From JBCDIQ01 sp039024295 (GTDB taxonomy: Bacteria > Bacteroidota > Bacteroidia > J057), in contig JBCDIQ010000079.1 in assembly GCA_039024295.1 (NCBI GenBank), positions 1 through 17,281 of the forward strand: a DNA stretch of 17,281 nt. Reading direction: 5' to 3'. Shown piece by piece: positions 1 through 7,147 of the stretch. The stretch's first letter is position 1; each line of letters begins with the position of its first letter. The notes beneath the pieces were generated by a model that did no database searches, was not told the DNA's origin, and was given only the letters and a program-made list of their open reading frames with translations. The translations under genes and the position numbers were made by a program.

Positions 1-470
1 CCCGCGCCGAGGGAACGCGTGGAGGTGAAGTGCTTTCTGGCGAGGAGGTAATTGCCGTCTGGAGTAGGGATTGCCTGGTTGAGCAACCGAAAGCTCTCTT
101 GGGTAATCTGCCGTTTATTTTCCCCATCTCGGTCCATGATCCAGACGTTGTCACCGCCCCCTCGATCAGAAGTGAATAACAGGCGTTTGCCATCCGGTGT
201 GTACCGCGGCTGCATCTCAAAGGGAATGCCTTGAGCGATGCAACTGGCTTTTCCCCCACTAATGGGCATGGTGTAAATGTCTCCCAATAAATCAAACGCA
301 ACCTCCTTTCCATCAGGGCTCACATCCAGGTTCATCCAGGTGCCTTCATCTACTGTGAATTTGACCGTTTTATGCGGCCCAAATGGAGCAGCTACCTGCC
401 ATTTAGTGGTATCTTGTGCAAAAGAGAAGATAGAGGTGATGGAACATAAAATGAGAATAAGGGTGCGCAT
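1..470 (-). CDS. Secreted TolB-like beta-propeller protein, probably N-terminus of an amidohydrolase (partial)
   Basis: The reading frame is open from an ATG at 468-470 on the minus strand to the window edge, so only about 156 residues are visible. Residues 1-19 form a typical Sec signal peptide (hydrophobic core, then FAQ). The rest shows WD40-like/TolB (PD40) propeller blades: SPDGKEVAFD near residue 51, TPDGKRLLFTSD near 91 and TPDGNYLLARK near 136, each followed by a short blade strand. In Bacteroidota this N-terminal arrangement, with DEGTWMNLDVSPDG right after the signal, is characteristic of proteins of about 1000 residues that continue into a metal-dependent amidohydrolase domain; that part lies outside the window, so the enzymatic call is inferred from the family. 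It would act in the periplasm or outside the cell. It is divergent from the esterase-like gene at 610, with about 139 bases between them, and I see no Shine-Dalgarno sequence. Confidence 0.8.
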   Translation of the reverse strand, partial: MRTLILILCSITSIFSFAQDTTKWQVAAPFGPHKTVKFTVDEGTWMNLDVSPDGKEVAFDLLGDIYTMPISGGKASCIAQGIPFEMQPRYTPDGKRLLFTSDRGGGDNVWIMDRDGENKRQITQESFRLLNQAIPTPDGNYLLARKHFTSTRSLGA

Positions 471-609
471 AGGGGTGTGTTTTGCCAGAAATTGAGGGTG
501 TGTGGACAGTAAAAATGTGGTTTTTGAGGGTGAGAAGCAATTTGGAGGGGACAATTAACCCTTTGCCTATTCTCAATAAGGCATTTTGAGTATTCGTTAA
601 ACAAGGGAA

Positions 610-1875
610 ATGAAGCGCCAAATTTTTCATGGATTAATGCTGGTGGTTGCTGGCTGCTGGAACCTTGCTCTTGCCCAAAACTGGCAGGCAGATTCCCTCA
701 CGCCATCAGATTTTCCCATCTGTGTAGACCAGGAAGTTCTTCTTGAACGATTTAAAGAGGTTAAGCTAATTGGGATGGGGGAGTCCTCTCATGGGACACG
801 GGAGTTTTTCCAGATGCGCAATGCCCTTACGGCTTTTTTGATAGAGAAGGCAGGTGTCAAAGCCATTTATGTAGAGGCTGCAAACCTAAAAATGGAGGGC
901 CTTAATCGATATGTGATGGGAGACACGATTACCCTGGATTCTGCCTTCCGGCAGCTCAATCGTTGGGTGCTAACGGTTGAATCCATGAAAGAATTTGTCG
1001 AATGGCTCAGGGAATATAATTCTGGGCAACCTGCCGAGGAGAAAGTTCAGCTAATGGGTATTGATCAGGACAATTACCAGGATGCTGGTGCACGTTTGTT
1101 AACGTGCTGGGGGGTGCTGAACAGTGAAGCACCAGGCACAGCTATGCTACATCAACGGTTACTGCTAAATAAACGTGCAACTGCATTTCAGTTAGCCAAG
1201 GGGATGGATGCGGATGAAATCAAGTCCCACGAATCACTGTTAGACTCTTTGTCGCTGGTAATAGAGGAATTGTCTGTTGATACCGCCCATCAAGAAACCT
1301 GGGAAGAGCTGTCATATCACATCGCCAATCTTCAAGGCGTTTGGAGATACGCAGTGGCTTCAAAAAAATCCGCCGGCAGGGGCTATGTAACCGTGCGTGA
1401 CCCCGGGATGGCTCGAAATACCATGTCTCGGTTGAAGCAGTTGGCGCCAGGAGAGCGGGCGGTGTTGTGGGCTCATAATGAACACATTGAGACAGGAACG
1501 ATGCGCCTACAGGGAATGGGTCATTTTATTCAACAGGCAATAGGCGAGAAATACTATGCATTGGGAATGGATTTTGTCAAAGGCTCGTGCACCGTCTTCA
1601 GCCCGGAGCAAAAAAAGCTCGTACCCCAAGCCTTCGAACATCCTAAGAAAGGTCCATCAAAAGCGTTTCCAAAATCAGAAACCTGCGCCATGTGGATCGA
1701 CCTTAAAGATCATCCACAGTTCGCCCAATCCAAAATCAGGATACACGATGTGCCAGCGGTCATGCTAAAAAACCAACAGCAGGGAATAGAATTGATTTTT
1801 CCTGGAGAGCATTTTGATGGGTTGTTGTTGGTCCCCGTTTCTACGCCTACCCAGTGGATTAATGTATTTGAATAG
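610..1875 (+). CDS. Secreted erythromycin esterase-family hydrolase
   Basis: This 421-residue protein belongs to the erythromycin esterase (Ere) family. Residues 1-22 look like a cleavable signal peptide ending in ALAQ. The family's first motif GESSHGTREF spans residues 57-66 (E58, H61 and E65 match the active-site Glu/His positions of Ere enzymes). VRDPGMARN (262-270) and AHNEH (288-292) match the two later conserved blocks, and MGIDQDNY (149-156) the middle one. The length matches the usual 400-450. Known EreA and EreB hydrolyse the macrolide lactone in the cytosol. An exported relative in an environmental bacterium more likely hydrolyses another ester or cyclic substrate, so no resistance phenotype should be assumed. 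The gene stands alone; the next gene starts 97 bases downstream with its own candidate promoter. Confidence 0.85.
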   Translation: MKRQIFHGLMLVVAGCWNLALAQNWQADSLTPSDFPICVDQEVLLERFKEVKLIGMGESSHGTREFFQMRNALTAFLIEKAGVKAIYVEAANLKMEGLNRYVMGDTITLDSAFRQLNRWVLTVESMKEFVEWLREYNSGQPAEEKVQLMGIDQDNYQDAGARLLTCWGVLNSEAPGTAMLHQRLLLNKRATAFQLAKGMDADEIKSHESLLDSLSLVIEELSVDTAHQETWEELSYHIANLQGVWRYAVASKKSAGRGYVTVRDPGMARNTMSRLKQLAPGERAVLWAHNEHIETGTMRLQGMGHFIQQAIGEKYYALGMDFVKGSCTVFSPEQKKLVPQAFEHPKKGPSKAFPKSETCAMWIDLKDHPQFAQSKIRIHDVPAVMLKNQQQGIELIFPGEHFDGLLLVPVSTPTQWINVFE

Positions 1876-1972
1876 CAGGCCTCAAAACTTTTTAAAACCT
1901 GCAAGGGGCAATAATGGCCGCTCACTTTTCCCAAATTCTTCTTAATTTCGGAAATACGAACTGACAAAACGA

Positions 1973-2785
1973 ATGAAATCTCCGAAAGTCTTTATTTCTT
2001 ATTCCTGGGATGACAGCCGACACAAAGCATGGGTCCTCAAACTCGCCAAAGGATTAGCAGATGCCGGGATCGAGGTGGTCCTGGACCAGTACGCATTAAA
2101 ACTGGGGAATAACCTGTCCCACTTCATGGAACGTGCCGTACAGGATGTGGACAAGGTGCTCCTGATCCTGACCCCCAATTATAAACTCAAAGCGGAAAAC
2201 AGACAAGGAGGCGTGGGATATGAGTTTTCCATGATTAACCAAGCATGGTACCAGATGCAGGCGGATAACACCAAGTTCATTCCCATTCTTCGGTCTGGAA
2301 ATGAAGAAGACAGCATTCCGGTCTTTGTGAACGCCTACATCCATGGGGACATGCGCAACGATGCCGAGTTTGATGAAAGATTGGAAGAAGTCGTAAAGGC
2401 CATCTACGATATTCCTGCTGTGCAGGCCCCTCCCACAGGCGATCGTCCTGATTTTGCCCAAACAACTTCTACGAGCCGCCTCACCGAAAGAATGAATGCT
2501 GCACAGGAAGTTCACCAGCAGAACGTGCAAGGTCGCAGCCTGAAACGCCACCTCCGGCAATTGGTGGCTGAAAATGAATTGAAAAAAGCCCTGGAAATTT
2601 TACTGGAAGAAGCCGACAACCGCTCCGATGACCGCCTGAGCGAAACGGCCATCCTGCTTTCCAGCCGCAACAACCAGCTGCGCCGGGATATTAGCCTGGG
2701 GATACTGACCACTGAGCAACAAAACATCACACGGAATAAGATCAAGGCTGCGGTACTGGAGGTTATTGGAGAACTGGAGGATTAA
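1973..2785 (+). CDS. SEFIR/TIR-domain protein with C-terminal EAD11-like adaptor domain
   Basis: This 270-residue protein has no signal peptide. Residues 4-148 form a SEFIR (TIR-like) domain: KVFISYSWDD at 5-14, VVLDQY at 35-40, LILTPNYK at 64-71, the bacterial SEFIR hallmark GGVGYE at 79-84 with E84 in the place of the TIR NADase glutamate, and FIPIL at 102-106. Residues 149-187 form a polar linker. Residues 189-268 resemble effector-associated domain 11: LKKALEILLEEA at 203-214, then ILLSSRNNQLRRD, LGILTTEQQN and RNKIKAAVLEVI. In the conflict systems described by Aravind's group, such small adaptor domains couple an effector to a partner carrying the same domain. I infer a cytosolic immune effector or signalling protein, possibly NAD-cleaving, whose EAD11 partner lies elsewhere. 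Upstream is the -7-like box TAATTTCG (1943-1950). Confidence 0.8.
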   Translation: MKSPKVFISYSWDDSRHKAWVLKLAKGLADAGIEVVLDQYALKLGNNLSHFMERAVQDVDKVLLILTPNYKLKAENRQGGVGYEFSMINQAWYQMQADNTKFIPILRSGNEEDSIPVFVNAYIHGDMRNDAEFDERLEEVVKAIYDIPAVQAPPTGDRPDFAQTTSTSRLTERMNAAQEVHQQNVQGRSLKRHLRQLVAENELKKALEILLEEADNRSDDRLSETAILLSSRNNQLRRDISLGILTTEQQNITRNKIKAAVLEVIGELED

Positions 2786-2857
2786 CCTAAGATAGTTCCC
2801 AGATAGAGACCCCACTTAATTCCATTTCCTTGCGACCTAATTTCCCTTGCCCTCACT

Positions 2858-2889
2858 TTTGCCTCCTAACAACTGGCAAACGATATTTG
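2858..2889 (+). promoter_or_regulatory. Candidate Bacteroidota-type promoter of the OstA-like gene
   Basis: TTTG at 2858-2861, a 20-base spacer and GATATTTG at 2882-2889 match the Bacteroidota sigma-factor consensus (TTTG, about 19-20, TAnnTTTG) with one mismatch in the -7 box. Transcription would begin about 6-8 bases further on, close to 2896, which puts the first possible ATG (2894) at or before the transcript start and favours the ATG at 2909. Confidence 0.5.
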
Positions 2890-2908
2890 CCGTATGCCCA
2901 TCAAGTTT

Positions 2909-4666
2909 ATGAAACACATCTGGCTATGGACATTGTTGCTGTTAGGGCAAATGAGCCTATTACAAGCTCAGATTCCTGGGGAGCCTGACACCACCCGTGA
3001 AACCATCAAAATCCTGAACAGCCAGCGGCTAAAGGTCGTCACGATTGATGGACGCTCAATCCAAAAGCTCATCGGGGAGGTGGTCGTACAGCATGATTCC
3101 ACCCTGTTTTTTTGCGACAGCCTCTACCTGTATGAAGACAGCAACAGCCTGGAGGCATTCAGCCGGGTGCGGGTAGAAATGCCCGACAGCGTTTTCATGC
3201 TCTGCGACCGAATGGAATACGATGGGAACACCAAAATTGCAGATGCTTACGACAACATTTTACTTTCGGACAATGAAGCGCGTTTGGAAACTGACCTTTT
3301 GGCCTACAACCGGGCATTGGAATACGGAGAATACAAGCAAGGAGGCGTCTTATACGATGGTGAGGATACCCTGACCAGTAAATACGGGATTTATTATCCA
3401 CAACAGGACATGGCCTATTTCAGTGATTCTGTATTGCTGCGAAGTCCTGAAACCACGCTGGAAACAGATACCCTGGGATATAACACCGAAACCCGGGTCG
3501 CGGTCTTCATGGCACCCACCCGTATCGTTAGCCCGGATGGAGAAATCGTCACTTCGAAAGGCGAATACGACACCCAAGCCCGAAGGGCAATTTTGGATTC
3601 AAGAACCCAGGTAACCAATGAAGATTACATCCTTACCGGGAATAAATTAGACTTTGACAATGAAAGCGAAACCGGGTATGCAGAAGGGGATGTGATCCTC
3701 CAGCAAACAGATAGCAGCCTGGAAATTCGGGGGCAGATATTCAACCGCAAGCCACAGGAAAGTTTTGTGACGAAACAGGCCGTTGCCATTCAATATTTCA
3801 AAGACGATACCCTTTACATCCGCGGGGATACGTTGTACGCCCTGGAAGATTCTCAAGAAAACCGCACCTTCAAGGCCTACTACCGGGTGCATTTCTTTAT
3901 GGGGCAAATGCAGGGGCAGGCGGATTCCATGGTGTACCATTATGGGGATTCCCTCATGGAACTGTATGGCGATCCAGTTCTATGGGCAGACAGCAGTCAG
4001 TTGTCAGGGGATACGATCCGGGTGTACATGAAAAATGAGCAAATCGATTCCATGGTGATTGACCGCAACAGTTTTGTGGTTTCCCAAGAAGATACGGTCG
4101 GGTTCAACCAGATCAAGGGGCGGCAATTGCTGGCCAATTTCAAGGAAAATGAACTCCGCAAGATTCATGTGACCGGCAACAGTGAGAGCATTTATTTCAT
4201 CAAAGACGACGCAAAAGGCACCTATGAAGGCATGAACAAAGCCATCTCGCAGGAGATGTTCATTTACGTAGAAAACAACCAAACGAAAAAGGTGGTGTTC
4301 ATCGCTGAACCGGAAGGTAGCTATAGACCCTTTTATGAAGTCATGTTTGACGAAAACCGTCTGGATGGCATGACCTGGCGAATTGAAGAACGTCCGCCGC
4401 AGCCGGATTCCCCTTTGGCATTTGTGATGTATTACGATAGCATCTACGCCGCTGAGGATTTTCTGCTGGATAGCCTGAGAAGGATACAAGATTCCTTGGT
4501 CATAGACAGTACGAGTACGGATACCCTGCTGCAGGACAGCACCATGATGGACTCGGCTAATCACAGCGAAGATGCAGGTCAGCCTGCCCCAGATAAGGAG
4601 CCTGATGAGGAGCCCCCCGCTTTGCCCAATGAAGGGGAGCAGGGGGTTATGCGGGAGGACCCGTGA
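2909..4666 (+). CDS. OstA-like (LptA/LptD N-terminal-like) envelope protein
   Basis: The protein is about 585 residues. Residues 1-20 form a signal peptide (MKHIWLWTLL onward, ending LLQAQ). After it come repeated short beta-strand motifs of the OstA/LptA kind: EVVVQHDSTLFFCDSLYLYE, DRMEYDGNTKIADAYDNI, LLAYNRALEYGEYKQGGV, DTLGYNTETRVAVF, GEYDTQARRAILDS and NKLDFDNESETGYAEGDV. OstA/LptA-fold proteins form an open beta-jellyroll that carries lipopolysaccharide across the periplasm to LptD; this Bacteroidota version (OstA_2 type) is longer, and its exact role is not established. The last 50 or so residues are Asp/Ser/Pro/Glu-rich low complexity, probably disordered. ATG 2894 would add five residues (MPIKF) ahead of the signal peptide; I chose 2909 because the candidate promoter would place the transcript start near 2896. 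The stop lies one base from that of the convergent gene. Confidence 0.82.
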   Translation: MKHIWLWTLLLLGQMSLLQAQIPGEPDTTRETIKILNSQRLKVVTIDGRSIQKLIGEVVVQHDSTLFFCDSLYLYEDSNSLEAFSRVRVEMPDSVFMLCDRMEYDGNTKIADAYDNILLSDNEARLETDLLAYNRALEYGEYKQGGVLYDGEDTLTSKYGIYYPQQDMAYFSDSVLLRSPETTLETDTLGYNTETRVAVFMAPTRIVSPDGEIVTSKGEYDTQARRAILDSRTQVTNEDYILTGNKLDFDNESETGYAEGDVILQQTDSSLEIRGQIFNRKPQESFVTKQAVAIQYFKDDTLYIRGDTLYALEDSQENRTFKAYYRVHFFMGQMQGQADSMVYHYGDSLMELYGDPVLWADSSQLSGDTIRVYMKNEQIDSMVIDRNSFVVSQEDTVGFNQIKGRQLLANFKENELRKIHVTGNSESIYFIKDDAKGTYEGMNKAISQEMFIYVENNQTKKVVFIAEPEGSYRPFYEVMFDENRLDGMTWRIEERPPQPDSPLAFVMYYDSIYAAEDFLLDSLRRIQDSLVIDSTSTDTLLQDSTMMDSANHSEDAGQPAPDKEPDEEPPALPNEGEQGVMREDP

Positions 4667-4667
4667 C

Positions 4668-5705
4668 CTATCCCCTCCTACATTCGGCCTCGAACACCTT
4701 TCGGTATGCCTTATCGTCCTGAATCAGTTTAAAAAAGGGTTCAAGGAACTTCATGCTTTTTGCACGAACTTTCGGTTCCATAGGGACCTCATCAAAGATC
4801 GAGAGGATTTCTGCTTTCTTTTCCATAAAAAGGGAAAAGGTTGCCTTAAACAAGGCCTCTTCCTGGCAAGAGCCCCGGTAGAGCCGTTCGCGCACGGACT
4901 GAATGGGGAGAACTGGGTTGGGCCTGGCATATGGTGCTCCCACAATTCCTGACCAATCAAAATCATAGGGGATGGCCAGAGGGGGATTCGCATCATTGCG
5001 GGCAAACAGCTTCACGTTGTGCCCAACTGTAATAGACCAATCCGTATTGGCAATCATATATTGATACACTGCCATGAGGTTGATCTGGTCCTGGTCCAAA
5101 CGACCGGAATTCAACCTCACATTTTTCATGACGGCCCCTCCCAGCCGCTTACCCATTTCCTTGGTTGGTTCAATAAAAAAGCCCGGTTTCACCAGGGTGT
5201 CAGCAGCATTGGCAGAATCCTGATAAGTGACCTTTAGGAGGCGCGCATGGTAGCTCTCCGGCGTGAGTACATTGTACATGCGGTAACAGAGGTATTCCAG
5301 GTAAACTTGCTGTTCCGCAGCAGCACGTTTTTGGCAATGTGTGACCAGCTTTATTTTGTTTAGCCCCTCAAAAGGAGTTCCGACTGCTGCGCTGTCATTC
5401 ATTTTTACCCGTATAGGGGGAAAGCTGCAATTGGACTTGTTTCTGCGAAAGTTTCCACGGGTGCGAAGCAGCACAGCAAGGGTGTCCGGTTGTCCATTTG
5501 GCTCCGTATATATGAGCTTCCCTGGGTGATAAGCACGCTCGGTTTCCACATCATCCCAAATCACTGGCCAGTTTGCAACCAGTGTGATGGGCATCTCTTC
5601 ATTTGACTGGAATAGCGCAGAAGACGTACCTTCAGGCGGATTTTGTCCATAACAGGTTATATACAGTAGCCGTATGCATACCAGTGATACAAGCCAAATT
5701 CGCAT
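4668..5705 (-). CDS. Secreted CotH-like (atypical kinase fold) protein, hypothetical
   Basis: This 345-residue protein has an export signal at residues 1-20 (ending CYGQ). I do not recognise a named protein, but the pattern is that of the CotH/spore-coat-H branch of kinase-like folds. An RTRGNFRR..C.FPPIRV strand region (81-100) is followed by GLNKIKLVTHC (114-124), where a Lys could be the nucleotide-binding lysine. The core motif IANTDWSITVGHN (218-230) puts D222 and N230 where the catalytic-loop residues would be, and PYDFDW (246-251) would be the DFG-like metal site. CotH phosphorylates spore coat proteins; a secreted Bacteroidota homologue might modify exported or surface proteins. That is inference, and the protein could equally be a non-catalytic relative. 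A perfect TAGATTTG -7 box lies 41-48 bases upstream. The gene converges on the OstA-like gene with a 1-base gap. Confidence 0.7.
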   Translation of the reverse strand: MRIWLVSLVCIRLLYITCYGQNPPEGTSSALFQSNEEMPITLVANWPVIWDDVETERAYHPGKLIYTEPNGQPDTLAVLLRTRGNFRRNKSNCSFPPIRVKMNDSAAVGTPFEGLNKIKLVTHCQKRAAAEQQVYLEYLCYRMYNVLTPESYHARLLKVTYQDSANAADTLVKPGFFIEPTKEMGKRLGGAVMKNVRLNSGRLDQDQINLMAVYQYMIANTDWSITVGHNVKLFARNDANPPLAIPYDFDWSGIVGAPYARPNPVLPIQSVRERLYRGSCQEEALFKATFSLFMEKKAEILSIFDEVPMEPKVRAKSMKFLEPFFKLIQDDKAYRKVFEAECRRG

Positions 5706-5745
5706 TATTTAATTGTTGAGGTGACCTGGGTAATTCAACCCTATT

Positions 5746-5776
5746 CAAATCTAGGACTATTCCTGTACAAATGAAA
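5746..5776 (-). promoter_or_regulatory. Candidate Bacteroidota-type promoter of the CotH-like gene
   Basis: Read on the minus strand, a TTTC element (5773-5776, one mismatch to TTTG), a 19-base spacer and a perfect TAnnTTTG box (TAGATTTG, 5746-5753) precede the gene that starts at 5705, leaving a leader of roughly 35 bases. The upstream element overlaps the first codons of the divergent voltage-sensor-like gene at 5771, so expression of the two genes may be mutually exclusive or coordinated. Confidence 0.5.
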
Positions 5777-6814
5777 CTATCTCCATTCCTGAACCTGAAC
5801 CGCTTTAAGCCCGATAGGGAAAGCTTGGTTATCCTGGTGGATTTGGTGATGCTTGGCCTGGTCATCATGAACCTGTTGCTATTGGGCGCAGAGTTTACCT
5901 TCCAGAGCAAATGGGTGCAGCACCAGTTGGAACAGCACAGCCCCGACTTTTTTGTGTTTTACCGGGATACCATTCACTTCAATTTTTTTCTGATTGACAT
6001 GGCGTTTGTGTCCATCTTCCTAACAGAATTGTTCATCAGATGGGGCTTTGCCATTTACCATAAGACTTACCATCGGTGGTTTTTTTATCCCTTTATTTAC
6101 TGGTACGATGTGCTGGGCTGTCTGCCAGGGAGCGCATTTCGGAGCTTGCGGGTCCTTAGGCTGTTTTCCACTTTGTACCGGTTGCATAAAATGGGGGTGA
6201 TCGATCTAAGTAAAACCTACCTCTATCAACGGTTTATCAAGTACCGGGCAGTCATCACAGAAGAAATATCCGACCGGGTGGTGATCAATGTGCTCAACGG
6301 GGTTCAATCTGAAATCGAAGGGGGCACTCCCGTCTTTGACCGCGTGCTTTCAGAGGTAATCCTGCCTCGGCGGGAGCTTATTGCCAATTGGACCGCAGAA
6401 CACCTCAGCCATGTGGTCAAGCAAAGCTTTCAGACACACCAGCCTGAGATTCGAACCTACCTTGACCACCTGATTCGCCGCGCAGTTCGAGAAAACCGCG
6501 AAGTGGATCGCCTGAAACTGGTGCCCGTACTTGGCAGCCGGGTTAAGCAGGAACTGGAAACCGCAGTTAGTGACATTGTGTACCGGGTACTTGAAGGGGC
6601 AATGACTGATTTCGTTAATACCGAATCCCCGGAAAGACTCCAGCAAGTGGCCAATGCCATTACTGACAGCTTGTTGGTGGAAATCCGACCTGAGGTCAAC
6701 ACCCTTATGACAGATATTATTCACGACTCCATTGACATCGTTAAGGAGGAGGTAAAGGTACAACAATGGAAAATCCGGGAGGCTGCCGAAAAAGCTGAGC
6801 GATTAAAAGAATAG
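5771..6814 (+). CDS. Voltage-sensor-like four-helix membrane protein without a pore, with long helical tail
   Basis: This 347-residue protein has four predicted helices in its first 140 residues. S1 lies at about 18-40. S2, about 70-93, contains SIFLTELFIRW with E86 and R90, as in voltage-gated channels. S3, about 104-118, carries WYDVLGCLP with D113. S4, 122-138, has arginines R124, R127 and R130 at every third position, then R137. This is the layout of a voltage-sensor domain. No S5-P-S6 pore or selectivity filter follows. Instead residues 145-347 are soluble and mostly helical, with the repeated pattern SDRVVINVLNG, SDIVYRVLEGA and TDIIHDSIDIV, and a charged C-terminal helix (about 325-347) that may be a coiled coil. 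It may be a proton channel like Hv1, a voltage-controlled regulator, or an ion-transporter relative that has lost its pore. No function can be assigned with confidence. Confidence 0.7.
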   Translation: MKLSPFLNLNRFKPDRESLVILVDLVMLGLVIMNLLLLGAEFTFQSKWVQHQLEQHSPDFFVFYRDTIHFNFFLIDMAFVSIFLTELFIRWGFAIYHKTYHRWFFYPFIYWYDVLGCLPGSAFRSLRVLRLFSTLYRLHKMGVIDLSKTYLYQRFIKYRAVITEEISDRVVINVLNGVQSEIEGGTPVFDRVLSEVILPRRELIANWTAEHLSHVVKQSFQTHQPEIRTYLDHLIRRAVRENREVDRLKLVPVLGSRVKQELETAVSDIVYRVLEGAMTDFVNTESPERLQQVANAITDSLLVEIRPEVNTLMTDIIHDSIDIVKEEVKVQQWKIREAAEKAERLKE

Positions 6815-7015
6815 GTCTAACTTATTCAGGCATGCACAAATAATGATAAAAAATAGAAAAGCAGCGATAAGGCTGGTATCAAAACTGCGTTTGTGTTGAT
6901 CTGCGATTATCTTGTCTTTTTGATCAAGTTGTTGATACAGTTTTTCAATCAGGTTTTCACCACGCTTGAGTTTAACCTCATGTGGGGGAAGCTTGGGCTT
7001 AGTCTCCTCGTTCAT
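6803..7015 (-). CDS. Small tail-anchored membrane protein, hypothetical
   Basis: This 70-residue ORF looks protein-like rather than accidental. It has a hydrophilic, Lys/Glu-rich N-terminal half with a heptad-like helix (ENLIEKLYQQLDQKDKIIAD, 20-39) and one clear membrane helix at 48-63 (SLIAAFLFFIIICACL) close to the C-terminus. That suggests a tail-anchored inner-membrane protein with its helix in the cytosol. I do not recognise a family. Its 3' end overlaps the end of the convergent voltage-sensor-like gene by 12 bases. It sits alone, with about 130 bases of non-coding DNA before the TPR gene that lies upstream in its own direction. It could still be a chance ORF. Confidence 0.55.
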   Translation of the reverse strand: MNEETKPKLPPHEVKLKRGENLIEKLYQQLDQKDKIIADQHKRSFDTSLIAAFLFFIIICACLNKLDLFF

Positions 7016-7147
7016 AGGTAACAGGATTGGAATTCAAGATAGAGCGAAATGTTAGGGAAGGGAAAGAGCGAATGGGGGCGGAATCCCGTTTTTCTATGTT
7101 ACGATAAGTGAGGTAGTACGTTTTTCAATTCTTCCTTTTGCGAAGGC

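Noticed and set aside
541..609. Promoter for the esterase gene (TTTG at 562-565 with TATTCG at 591)
   Set aside because: The spacing is about 25 bases and the -7 box matches poorly.
392..630. Two short minus-strand frames upstream of the propeller gene
   Set aside because: They overlap the true start region of the propeller gene in other frames and show no protein-like pattern.
2096..2560. 154-residue open frame antisense to the SEFIR gene
   Set aside because: It is fully inside the SEFIR-EAD11 gene and its composition is that of a reverse-strand shadow.
4004..4564. 186-residue open frame antisense to the OstA-like gene
   Set aside because: It is wholly inside a well-supported gene, has no domain or signal pattern, and is His/Ile-rich as expected for the reverse of Asp/Asn-rich coding sequence.
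4640..4690. Terminator hairpin between the OstA-like and CotH-like genes (GGAGG / CCTCC)
   Set aside because: Only a five-base match with a long loop and no T-run; it lies within coding sequence and is likely chance.
6350..6766. 138-residue open frame antisense to the voltage-sensor-like gene
   Set aside because: It lies entirely within a gene with clear membrane motifs, and it shows no motif of its own.
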